Assembly: GCF_965213555.1 (NCBI RefSeq)
Contig: NZ_OZ243890.1
Location: 3,410,001-3,474,000 of the forward strand
DNA from: Acuticoccus sp965213555
Lineage (GTDB): Bacteria; Pseudomonadota; Alphaproteobacteria; Rhizobiales; Amorphaceae
DNA length: 64,000 nucleotides
Direction of reading: 5' to 3'
Position numbers and translations under genes: made by a program. Shown one piece after another: positions 43,385 to 53,751 of the stretch (within the stretch, counting starts at the first letter, position 1; each line of letters opens with the position of its first letter). The notes below the pieces were generated by a model, which did no database searches, had not been told where the DNA came from, and saw only the letters and a program-made list of their open reading frames with translations.

Positions 43385-46300
43385 GCGAAACGAACGACAC
43401 CGGCGAACAGGCTGGCGGCCGCAAGTCGACATTGTCGCTGCGCCGCGGCGGCGTGGAGAAGGGCACCGTGCGCCAGAGCTTCTCCCACGGCCGCACCAAG
43501 TCGGTCGTTGTCGAGAAGAAGAAGCGTCGTGTCGTGGTCCCCGGACAGGGCGAGGCGAACGCGCCGAGCGCGCCGCCGGCGGCCGAGGCACGGCGTCCGG
43601 CGCCGGCCGCGGCAGCCGTCCCGCCATCGAGCGAGGCGCGCCGCGCCGATCAGGACGCATCGTCCCGTGCCGCCCCCCGGCCAGCCGCCGCCGCGGCCGT
43701 CCCGTCGGAGGCCACGGCGAAGGCGCCGGCCGAGGCCGGCGGTGCCGAGGCAGGCCGCGCCGAGGCCGCCCGACCCATACGCGAGCCGACCGCCGACGAG
43801 CTCGCGGCGCGCGCGCTCAACATGCCGGCCCGTCCGCGTGTCATCGGCAAGGCCGAGGTGAAGGCGCCGCCCACGGCCGCGCCTGCGACGGACGATGCGG
43901 CGCCGCGTCGGCGTTCGGCCTACGCTTCGTCCCCGGGGCCGCGCGGTGCGCCGGCCCGCACCGGCGGCGCTGACCGCGACCCGCGTGCCCAACCCCGCGC
44001 CGGCGCGCCGGGCCGCACCGAGCCACGCACCGACGCTCGCGTTGATCGCGGAGGCCCCCGCCGTCAGGGTGGCGGGCAGGTCCACCGCACGCTGTCGCGC
44101 GCCGAGCAGGAGGCGCGCGCCCGCGCGCTCGCCGCCGCCCGCACCAACGAGGGCGAGCATCGCCGTCGCGCGGAGGAGGAGCAGGCGCGCGAGCGCGAGG
44201 CCATCGACGCGGCGAGGCGTCAGCTCGCCGAGGAGGAGCTGCGCCGCGAGCGCGAGGAGGCCCGTCGCAAGGCCGAGGAGGAGCTTGCCGCCCGCCGCGC
44301 CGCGAAGGAGGCGGAGGCTGCGCAGAACCAGGCGGCGGATGCCTCCGTCGTGCAGGCGGACGCCGGTGACCCGCGAGCGGCTCGCGGCGCGTTGCCGGTC
44401 CGCCGCAAGACCGCGGCCGAGCTCGAGGAGGAGGACGCGGCACGCGACAAGGCCAAGAAGGCCCGCGCGACGCCGACGAAGACCGCCACCAAGGGCGACG
44501 ACCGGCGGAAGACGAAGCTCACCATCACCACTGCGCTCGAGGACGACTCGGAGCGCGGCCGATCGCTCGCGGCCCTGCGTCGCCGGCGCGAGAAGGAGAA
44601 GCGCGGCGCCCGAACCGGCCCGCGCGAGAAGGTCATGCGCGAAGTTGTCATCCCCGATGCCATCTCGATCCAGGACCTTGCCTCGCGCATGTCCGAGCGC
44701 GGCGTCGACGTCATCAAGCTCCTCATGAAGGAGGGGCAGATGTACAAGATCACCGACGTCATCGACGCCGAGACCGCCGAGCTCGTCGTGACCGAGTTCG
44801 GCCACACGGTGAAGCGCGTGTCGGAGGCGGACGTCGAGACCGGCCTGTTCGAGGCGCGGGACGTCGATACCGAGCACGCGGTGACCCGGCCACCGGTGGT
44901 CACGATCATGGGTCACGTCGACCACGGCAAGACGAGCCTGCTCGACGCGATCCGCAAGGCGAACGTCGTCTCCGGCGAGGCTGGCGGCATCACGCAGCAC
45001 ATCGGCGCCTACCAGGTCGAGCTCGGCGGGCAGAAGATCACCTTCCTTGATACTCCGGGTCACGCCGCGTTCACCGCCATGCGTGCCCGCGGCGCGAAGG
45101 CGACGGACATGGTCATCCTGGTCGTTGCGGCCGACGACGGCGTGATGCCCCAGACCGCGGAGGCGATCAGCCACTCCAAGGCGGCCGGCGTGCCGATGAT
45201 CGTTGCGATCAACAAGATCGACAAGCCTGATGCCGACCCCATGCGCGTGCGCACGGACCTTCTGCAGCACGACGTCATCGTCGAGACGATGTCGGGCGAC
45301 GTGCAGGAGGTGGAGGTGTCGGCCATCAAGGGCACCAACCTCGACAAGCTGCTCGAGGCGTGCCTTCTCCAGGCCGAGATCCTCGAGCTCAAGGCGAACC
45401 CGGACCGCGAGGCCCAGGGCGTCGTCGTCGAGGCCCAGCTCGACAAGGGTCGCGGCGCGGTGGCCACCGTCCTCGTGCAGCAGGGCACGCTGAAGGTCGG
45501 CGACATCGTCATCGCCGGGACGGAGTGGGGCCGCGTGCGTGCGCTCGTGAACGATCAGGGCGAGCGCGTGAAGGAGGCGGGGCCCTCGATGCCCGTGGAG
45601 GTGCTCGGCATCAACGGCACGCCCGAGGCCGGCGACCAGTTCGCAGTCGTCGAGACCGAGTCCCGCGCCCGGGAGATCGCCGAGTATCGCGATCGCCTGA
45701 AGCGCGAGACGTCGGCCGCGCCGTCGACGGCGATGAGCCTCGAGCAGATGATGTCGAACCTGCAGTCGGCGGGCCTGTCCGAGTTCCCGATCGTCCTGAA
45801 GGGCGACGTCCAGGGCTCGGTGGAGGCGATCGTCGGCGCGCTCGAGAAGCTGAACACCAACGAGGTGGCTTCGCGCATCCTGCATCAGGGCGTCGGTGCC
45901 ATCACCGAGTCGGACGTGACGCTGGCCGCGGCCACCGGCGGCGTCATCATCGGCTTCAACGTGCGCGCCAACAAGCAGGCCCGTGACGCAGCCGAGCGGG
46001 CAGGGGTGGAGATCCGGTACTACTCGATCATTTACAACCTGATCGACGACGTGAAGGACGCGATGTCGGGCATGCTCTCGCCCGAGCGTCGCGAGACCTT
46101 CATCGGCTATGCCCAGGTCCTCCAAGTGTTCAACATCACCAAGGTCGGCAAGGTCGCCGGCTGCCGGGTGACCGACGGGATGGTGGAGCGCGGCGCCGGC
46201 GTGCGCCTCCTGCGCGACAACGTCGTCATCCACGAGGGCACGTTGAAGACGCTGAAGCGCTTCAAGGACGAGGTGAAGGAGGTCCAGGTCGGCCAGGAGT

Positions 46301-46392
46301 GCGGCATGGCCTTCGAGCGCTACGAGGACATCCGCGAGGGCGACGTCATCGAGTGCTTCCGCGTGGAGGAGGTCGAGCGCACGCTCGCCTGA
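43381..46392 (+). CDS. infB: Translation initiation factor IF-2
   Basis: 1003 residues. The N-terminal ~420 are Ala/Arg/Glu-rich and charged, with an alphaproteobacterial IF2-associated stretch (STLSLRRGGVEKGTVRQSFS). G domain: Gly511-containing GHVDHGKTSLLDAIRKANV, DTPGHAAFTAMRARGA and AINKIDKPDADP. Domains II-IV follow, ending MAFERYEDIREGDVIECFRVEEVERTLA (last part). It brings fMet-tRNA to the 30S subunit. ATG overlaps the upstream gene (ATGA). Confidence 0.97.
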   Translation: MSETNDTGEQAGGRKSTLSLRRGGVEKGTVRQSFSHGRTKSVVVEKKKRRVVVPGQGEANAPSAPPAAEARRPAPAAAAVPPSSEARRADQDASSRAAPRPAAAAAVPSEATAKAPAEAGGAEAGRAEAARPIREPTADELAARALNMPARPRVIGKAEVKAPPTAAPATDDAAPRRRSAYASSPGPRGAPARTGGADRDPRAQPRAGAPGRTEPRTDARVDRGGPRRQGGGQVHRTLSRAEQEARARALAAARTNEGEHRRRAEEEQAREREAIDAARRQLAEEELRREREEARRKAEEELAARRAAKEAEAAQNQAADASVVQADAGDPRAARGALPVRRKTAAELEEEDAARDKAKKARATPTKTATKGDDRRKTKLTITTALEDDSERGRSLAALRRRREKEKRGARTGPREKVMREVVIPDAISIQDLASRMSERGVDVIKLLMKEGQMYKITDVIDAETAELVVTEFGHTVKRVSEADVETGLFEARDVDTEHAVTRPPVVTIMGHVDHGKTSLLDAIRKANVVSGEAGGITQHIGAYQVELGGQKITFLDTPGHAAFTAMRARGAKATDMVILVVAADDGVMPQTAEAISHSKAAGVPMIVAINKIDKPDADPMRVRTDLLQHDVIVETMSGDVQEVEVSAIKGTNLDKLLEACLLQAEILELKANPDREAQGVVVEAQLDKGRGAVATVLVQQGTLKVGDIVIAGTEWGRVRALVNDQGERVKEAGPSMPVEVLGINGTPEAGDQFAVVETESRAREIAEYRDRLKRETSAAPSTAMSLEQMMSNLQSAGLSEFPIVLKGDVQGSVEAIVGALEKLNTNEVASRILHQGVGAITESDVTLAAATGGVIIGFNVRANKQARDAAERAGVEIRYYSIIYNLIDDVKDAMSGMLSPERRETFIGYAQVLQVFNITKVGKVAGCRVTDGMVERGAGVRLLRDNVVIHEGTLKTLKRFKDEVKEVQVGQECGMAFERYEDIREGDVIECFRVEEVERTLA

Positions 46393-46396
46393 ACCC

Positions 46397-46777
46397 ATGC
46401 AGATGAGGCCCGTCAACGCTCCGCAGACGACGGCGACTGGAACCTACAGCATGGCCTACGAGGTCAGTGGGGCGTCGCGCTTGGTGTTCGTGAGCGGGCA
46501 GGTCGCCCAGTCCCCTGACGGCGGTGTGCCCGACGGGTTCGAGCCTCAGGCGCGGCTCGTCTTCGCGAACCTCGAGGCCCAGCTCGGCGCCTGCGACATG
46601 GCGTTCGCCAACGTCGTGAAGCTGACGAGCTTCCTGACGCGTCGCGAGGATGTGCCCGCGTTCCGCGCGATCCGCGAGGAGCTCTTCGCCGATCATCGGC
46701 CCGCGTCGACGCTGGTGCTGGCCGAACTCATCGACCCGGACTGGTTGCTCGAGGTCGAGGCCGTCGCCGTGGCTTGA
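46397..46777 (+). CDS. RidA family (YjgF/YER057c/UK114) protein
   Basis: 126 residues with the trimeric RidA pattern: RLVFVSGQVAQSPDG, QARLVFANLEAQLGACDMAFANVVKLTSFLT and RPASTLVLAELIDPDWLLEVEAVAVA. The Arg in the RPAST motif supports imine deaminase activity; the family hydrolyses reactive enamines or imines made by PLP enzymes. It starts 4 bases after infB, so it is probably co-transcribed, an unusual addition to this cluster. Confidence 0.9.
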   Translation: MQMRPVNAPQTTATGTYSMAYEVSGASRLVFVSGQVAQSPDGGVPDGFEPQARLVFANLEAQLGACDMAFANVVKLTSFLTRREDVPAFRAIREELFADHRPASTLVLAELIDPDWLLEVEAVAVA

Positions 46778-47871
46778 CGGTCCGATCCACGGTGCGGTGG
46801 CGGCCGCGGTCGAGGATCGATCAGGCGGAGGCGACCGGCCTTGGACCGTGGCCGACCGCACGGCGGCGCGCGCTCGTCACAGCCATGGCGCGCTTGGATC
46901 CGTCACCGGCGCGGCGCCCGTTGGTGCCATGACCCGAGCGGCTCCAAGCGACCCACCGGGCGTGTCGTCGGCCCCAGCGTGACGGGCTCGGCCGGCCGCT
47001 TCCAGGAGGTCTTGGAAGGGCGGCGGCCGATCAGCATGAAGATCGACAGCTCGATCGGTTCCTCGGGGTTGGTCTTCACCCAACGCGCGGTGGCAGGGGC
47101 GACGTCCGTCCGGGTGAGCAGGACGGGACGCAACCGTCGCTGCCGGCCCCGCGGCGGTTGATCCGGCACAGCCGCGGTGGGTTGGGCGATGCCCGGACGC
47201 ACCCATGCCGGCCCCTGGGCGGTCGCAGGGACCGGAGTGAGAGGCACGCGCTGCGATGCCGCCGGCTGGGTCAGGCCGCGCCACCACGCGCGCACCATCG
47301 CCCTCGGCGATGGGGCGACCGTCGCTGGGGTGGTGCGCGGTGCAAGGACGGCATTGCTGCGCCGGCGACGGTCCCTGCTCGTCGCCCGCGACACGCGATG
47401 CCAATGCTGTGAGGACCGATGTGCGGCCGATGTCACCATGTCCTAGCTCCCGCCTTGAGTGGCAAACGAACCGGAACACTGCGCCAAGGACGGTGTTCCC
47501 ATCAATGGGTTGCACCGTTCTGCTACGATTGGAAGCAGTCGCGACGAGGGGCCGTTGGCCCCTAGCGCGGCTTGGGGTTGGGTGGAACGACCCAACCCGA
47601 AGAAGACCGGTCTTGGTCAACGAGCTAGGGCATCCTATCCGGGTCTGAGATGACCCAGGATGCGCCAGCTTGTCGGGATCGTCGCAGCCTTCTCCGAGGG
47701 AGCTGTCGTGTGGCCAGCAGGCGCGCCCCAGCTCGTCAGCGACGACGGATCCGAACGTTTTGAACCCAAGAGTGGTGGTCGCATCGAGGCACACTACCTT
47801 GTGGCGGCTCGGGCACGTCCGATCGTCGGGGTTTGCTCGACGGCGATTGAGGCCCGGAACCGGGGAACGAC
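46778..47871. other. 1.1-kb unassigned region between ridA and rbfA
   Basis: infB and rbfA are normally nearly adjacent. Here 1094 bases separate ridA from rbfA. A minus-strand frame of 334 codons covers most of it, but the product lacks recognisable motifs and looks like a GC-driven artefact; short phrases such as TARWVKTNPEEPIELSIFM (46903-47439 frame, minus) look more protein-like but cannot be assigned. No IS ends were recognised. Confidence 0.4.
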
Positions 47872-48267
47872 ATGCAGTCACAACGTCAGCTGCGCGTCGG
47901 CGAGCTTGTCCGCCACGCGCTCTCCGACATCCTGATGCGCGGCGGCACCCATGACCCCGAGCTCGACGGCCGGCCCATCACCGTGCCCGAGGTGCGCATG
48001 AGCCCGGACCTCAAGGTGGCGACGGTCTTCGTCATGCCGCTCGGTGGCGAGGGCGGCGATCGCGTGGTCAAGGCGCTCGCGCGCTCCGCAAGGGGTCTGC
48101 GCGGCGAGCTCGCAGCCCAGGTGCGGCAGCTGAGGTCCGTGCCCGAGCTGCGCTTTCGCCTCGACACGCGGTTCGACGACGACGATCGGCTGCGCCGCGC
48201 ACTCGCGGAGCCCTCGGTTGCCGCCGACATCGAGGGACCGGACGAGGGGGAGAGCGGACGTGGTTAG
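47872..48267 (+). CDS. rbfA: 30S ribosome-binding factor A
   Basis: 131 residues, GGGGAACGAC ahead of ATG 47872. KH-like pattern: RQLRVGELVRHALSDILMRG, ITVPEVRMSPDLKVATVFVMPLGG and LRSVPELRFRLDTRFDDDDRL. It binds immature 30S subunits and acts in cold adaptation and 16S 5'-end maturation. The end overlaps the truB GTG by 8 bases. Confidence 0.95.
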   Translation: MQSQRQLRVGELVRHALSDILMRGGTHDPELDGRPITVPEVRMSPDLKVATVFVMPLGGEGGDRVVKALARSARGLRGELAAQVRQLRSVPELRFRLDTRFDDDDRLRRALAEPSVAADIEGPDEGESGRG

Positions 48268-49309
48268 GTCGTTCGACCTCACCGAGCCCGGCGTGCTGCC
48301 GAGCACGGGTCGCGATCGGGTCGAACGCCGGCGTCAGCCCCGTCGCGGACGGGCGAAGAACGAGCTCGACGGCTGGATCATCCTCGACAAGCCGGTCGGG
48401 CTGACGTCGACCCAGGCGCTCGGGGCGGTGAAGCGATTGTTCAGCCCGGCGAAGGCAGGTCATGCCGGGACGCTCGACCCCCTCGCCTCGGGCCTCTTGC
48501 CGCTCGCCCTCGGTGAGGCGACGAAGACGGTCCCCTACGTCGTGGACGGCGCGAAGCGCTACCGCTTCACCGTGCGCTGGGGCGCGGCGACCGACACGGA
48601 CGACGCCGACGGCGCGGTGACCGCCACCTCCGACGTGCGACCGACGCCAGAGGCCCTCGAGGGCGCGCTCCCCGCCTTCGTCGGGGAGGTCGCCCAGGTC
48701 CCGCCGCGCTACTCGGCGGTGAAGGTCGCAGGCCAGCGTGCGTACGACCTCGCGCGCGAGGGCGAGCAGGTGGAGCTTGCCGCGCGGATAGTGACCATCA
48801 CGCGGCTCGCGGTCGTCGGCACGCCGGGCCGCGACGAGGCGACGCTCGAGGCGGACTGCGGCAAGGGGACCTACGTGCGCGCCGTTGCGAGGGACCTCGG
48901 GCTGGTGCTGGGCACCCACGCCCACGTCACCGCGCTGCGCCGCACCCGCGTCGGTCCGTTCGATGAGGCCGACATGGTGACGCTCGAGGCGCTTGGCAGC
49001 CGCTCGGAGGACCTGCAGTCCGTCCTCGACGAGGTGTTGCGCGATCCGAGCGAGGCGCTTGCCGAGTTGCCCACGCTGCTCGTGGACCGCACCGTGGCCG
49101 CACGGCTGCGGCGCGGCCAGGCGGCGCTTCTGCGGCCGGGCGACGCCCCGGAAGGGACCGTGCGAGCGACGACCGGCCGGGACCTCATCGCGCTGTGTCA
49201 CGCCGAGGCCGGCGAGCTGCGACCGATGCGTGTGTTCCGCGCTCCCCGACGTCGCCTGGTGCACGGACCGAACCGACCTGCCGCCGAGGGCGGGGACCGC
49301 GCGGACTAG
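48260..49309 (+). CDS. truB: tRNA pseudouridine-55 synthase
   Basis: 349 residues from GTG 48260. Motifs: LDGWIILDKPVGLTSTQALG, the catalytic Asp in GHAGTLDPLASGLLPL, RYRFTVRWG, QVPPRYSAVKVAGQRAYDLAR and GTYVRAVARDLG. A PUA-like C-terminal part follows. It forms pseudouridine 55 in the T loop of tRNAs. The first ~30 residues are basic and unconserved, so the start could be slightly later. Confidence 0.95.
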   Translation: MVRSFDLTEPGVLPSTGRDRVERRRQPRRGRAKNELDGWIILDKPVGLTSTQALGAVKRLFSPAKAGHAGTLDPLASGLLPLALGEATKTVPYVVDGAKRYRFTVRWGAATDTDDADGAVTATSDVRPTPEALEGALPAFVGEVAQVPPRYSAVKVAGQRAYDLAREGEQVELAARIVTITRLAVVGTPGRDEATLEADCGKGTYVRAVARDLGLVLGTHAHVTALRRTRVGPFDEADMVTLEALGSRSEDLQSVLDEVLRDPSEALAELPTLLVDRTVAARLRRGQAALLRPGDAPEGTVRATTGRDLIALCHAEAGELRPMRVFRAPRRRLVHGPNRPAAEGGDRAD

Positions 49310-49571
49310 CATGGCGCGCCGTGACCGCGTCCGCCAAGGCAGCAAGATGGGCCGGCGTTGGTCGCCCCCGGGCCGAGGGAGCGGAACATCCGGTTGCGGT
49401 TAGCGTCGCCCGCTGGGCTGCTGCTCACCTAGTGCTCGATGCCGCGCCGCGCCGGCCGGAGGCAACCTTTGCCCGACGCAGCTTCACCGGAGCAACGCTC
49501 GTCCAAGCCCCGCGAGGTAGCACGGAGCGACGGCGTCACCGCCGCCCGTTGTCAACGCGAGGAGCCTGCCG

Positions 49572-49919
49572 TTGCGAACGTCCTTCCATCTCGCGCGTGC
49601 GCTGTTCCTCGCCCTCATGGTCCTCGCTCGCCCCGCGCTGGCGGCCGACCTTGCGCGCCCGGTCCCCATCTTGCCGCCGCCGCCGCCTCCGGCGGTGACC
49701 GTGGGACCCCACGCGCTCGTCGTATGCCTCACCGGCGCGCCGGTGAGGTACAGCCGCGCGCCTGGGGAGATGACCGTCGGTTCGCTGCCTGCGGGGGTCG
49801 AGGTCGCCGTGATCGACGCGCCGTTCGATCCGCGCGCCGACCTGTGGGTGCGCATCAAGGCACCCTACTCCGCGATCTACTACGGGTGGGTGTACACGCG
49901 CACGCTCGTCTGTCACTAA
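49572..49919 (+). CDS. Small exported SH3-like protein, hypothetical
   Basis: 115 residues from TTG 49572 with GCGAGGAG about 7 bases ahead. The signal peptide (residues 1-25, RTSFHLARALFLALMVLARP then ALAAD) is convincing. A short proline run (ILPPPPPP) leads into a domain resembling bacterial SH3-like folds (VTVGPHALVVCLTGAPVRYS, WVRIKAPYSAIYYGWVYT). Two Cys residues may pair in the periplasm. It sits between truB and rpsO. No specific function recognised. Confidence 0.68.
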   Translation: MRTSFHLARALFLALMVLARPALAADLARPVPILPPPPPPAVTVGPHALVVCLTGAPVRYSRAPGEMTVGSLPAGVEVAVIDAPFDPRADLWVRIKAPYSAIYYGWVYTRTLVCH

Positions 49920-50009
49920 GGGGCGTTGGGCCTCCCGTGGGGACCGACCGATAACGCGCGTGCTGGACGACATCCCGGCTCGTCGCGCAACCCAGTGACA
50001 GGAGAGCCG

Positions 50010-50279
50010 ATGTCGATCACCGCCGAGCGCCGTGCTGCGCTCATCAAGGAGTACGGCGCCAAGGAGGGGGACACCGGCTCGCCGGAGGTTCAGGTCGCCC
50101 TCCTCACCGAGCGCATCACCAACCTTACCGAGCACTTCAAGTCCCACGCGAAGGACAACCACTCCCGGCGCGGCCTGCTGAAGTTGGTGTCCCAGCGTCG
50201 CCATCTTCTCGACTACGTGAAGGGCAGGGACGCGGAGCGCTACCAGTCCCTCATCCAGCGGCTCGGGCTGCGCCGTTGA
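50010..50279 (+). CDS. rpsO: 30S ribosomal protein S15
   Basis: 89 residues, exactly the usual length, with GGAGAG ahead of ATG 50010. Signature: SITAERRAALIKEYGAKEGD, SPEVQVALLTERI, HFKSHAKDNHSRRGLLKLV and RRHLLDYVKG. A primary 16S rRNA binding protein. It is followed, as in most bacteria, by pnp, but with a long 477-base gap. Confidence 0.98.
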   Translation: MSITAERRAALIKEYGAKEGDTGSPEVQVALLTERITNLTEHFKSHAKDNHSRRGLLKLVSQRRHLLDYVKGRDAERYQSLIQRLGLRR

Positions 50280-50756
50280 CCACCGCGCGGCGCGGTCGAG
50301 ACGCCCTCGCTCGTCGCGGTGCGAGCGTCCGAGGGAGCCTGGCTCGCGCGGCCTGAGGACGGGGCGCCACAAGGACTGTCGGCGCAACAGCGTCCACGGG
50401 CCCGCGGGGTCCCACCGAGCACTGAGCGACGTCGGGGCTGCCGGCGCGGCCTCAACACCTCCCTGCGCTGCGCCAGCCGACCGGCAAGACGGTCGATCCG
50501 GTTCCGCCTTGGGGCCAGGGACCTGACTGCGGCAAGGGTCCGACGGACCCGCAGCCGACGAGACAAGGCACCGGCGGCATCGGGCTGCGCGGTGCGGCGA
50601 GGCGCCGTCGTCCGGCGCCTCATGGCGGCCGTGAAGGCCGAGCGAGCCGACCATCATGGTCGGTGGCGACGTGGTGGGGCAGGATCGCAGGACGCTGAGC
50701 GGCGCAGCGTCCCGCCGTCTTGCCCGCCCGCGCCGAACACACGCGAAAGGCAGGAC
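50280..50756 (+). promoter_or_regulatory. Long rpsO-pnp intergenic leader with hairpins
   Basis: 477 bases without a recognisable gene. Hairpins visible: ACCGCGC-G-GCGCGGT just after rpsO (about 50282-50300, possible terminator) and a perfect GAGGCGCC...GGCGCCTC stem (50599-50621, 7-base loop). In E. coli the pnp leader hairpin is the site of PNPase/RNase III autoregulation. A comparable role here is inferred from position only. Confidence 0.4.
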
Positions 50757-52877
<2,121 letters not shown>

Positions 52878-52899
52878 TCATCCGGCAAGGTTGCGGTTT

Positions 52900-52945
52900 C
52901 TAGGGCCGAGGGCGGCAGCGCGAGCGGCTCGCGCTGCGGCCCTAG
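52900..52945 (+). terminator. Strong palindromic terminator-like structure after pnp
   Basis: The outer stem CTAGGGCC (52900-52907) pairs with GGCCCTAG (52938-52945), and the inner stem GCAGCGCGAG-CGG-CTCGCGCTGC is a perfect 10-bp hairpin. A 7-base bulge lies on the left arm. No T-run follows. Confidence 0.65.
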
Positions 52946-53122
52946 GGTTGCGCCCGGCCTGCTGACCGCCAGCCGTATTCGCATCGAACGGACCGTAACG
53001 GATCGACGAACGCGGGTTCGTTGAAGACGCCGCCAAGCCCTCGAGCCGGCGGTCCCTGCGGACCTTCGACGGACCGCGCGGTGGGAACGCCGAGCGACGC
53101 TAAGGCCGGGGAGGGAGGCGTG

Positions 53123-53476
53123 CTAGGCCGCCTCCTCGTCGTCCTCCTCGGCGGCGTGGCCGGAGCCGTGCTTGGCCAGCGCGTCGCCGATGTTGCGCAG
53201 CTTCTCGGCGTTCGAGTCCGAGGCCTCGCCGGCTAGCTTGTTGGTGCGGTCGCCCAGGCGCGCCATGATCTTGGCGATCTTGTCGCCGTCCGGCTTGTCG
53301 CTCGTGATCGCCTTCTTGAGCGCCTCGAGATCGCGGGCGACGGACTTGGAGCCGCTCGCCTCGAGCTCGCCGACGCTCTCCTGCCACATCTCGATGTTCT
53401 TGACGGCAGCGTCAACGGAGGCGTTGGACAGGTCGTCCTGGTCGAGGAGCTTCGTCGTCTCGGCATAGCGGGGCAT
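53123..53476 (-). CDS. Conserved-looking acidic helical protein, unknown
   Basis: 117 residues from the ATG ending at 53476 (MPRYAETTKLLDQDDLSNAS); GAAGGCG lies 7 bases ahead. The product is soluble, almost wholly helical, Lys/Asp/Glu-rich, with an acidic tail (AAEEDDEEAA). I recognise no domain. Balanced composition, unlike the Arg-rich artefact frames around it, argues that it is a real gene. It is convergent with pnp and divergent from the restriction-modification gene. Confidence 0.68.
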   Translation of the reverse strand: MPRYAETTKLLDQDDLSNASVDAAVKNIEMWQESVGELEASGSKSVARDLEALKKAITSDKPDGDKIAKIMARLGDRTNKLAGEASDSNAEKLRNIGDALAKHGSGHAAEEDDEEAA

Positions 53477-53751
53477 GTCGGTCGCCTTCAGTGAGCAGGT
53501 CGGATGCCTGGGAACGGAGGGCGGGCACCGAGGTTGCGGCGGGCGCGACAACGTGGCGCAAGGCGCCGCCGCGGCGTTTCTCGCCGGCACGACGCGACCT
53601 CCTCGCCCTCGGCACGGCCTGCAGCGTGCTTGGTTAGGCGCGAACAGGCGGTGAGACCTCCCGTCAGCAAAAAGCGCAGTCGTGATCGCCGCCGCGAATT
53701 GCGCGCCGAGGGCTTAGTGTATTTCCCGCCGGACATACCTAAGGTTGCCAG

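Noticed and set aside
43342..46416. 1024-codon open frame antisense to infB
   Set aside because: It is the GC-driven shadow of infB. The product is repetitive Leu/Arg/His-rich and has no motif, while the plus strand encodes an unmistakable IF-2.
46877..47881. 334-codon minus-strand frame between ridA and rbfA
   Set aside because: No recognisable motif, no ribosome site, Pro/Arg-rich composition typical of spurious frames. I kept the region as unassigned.
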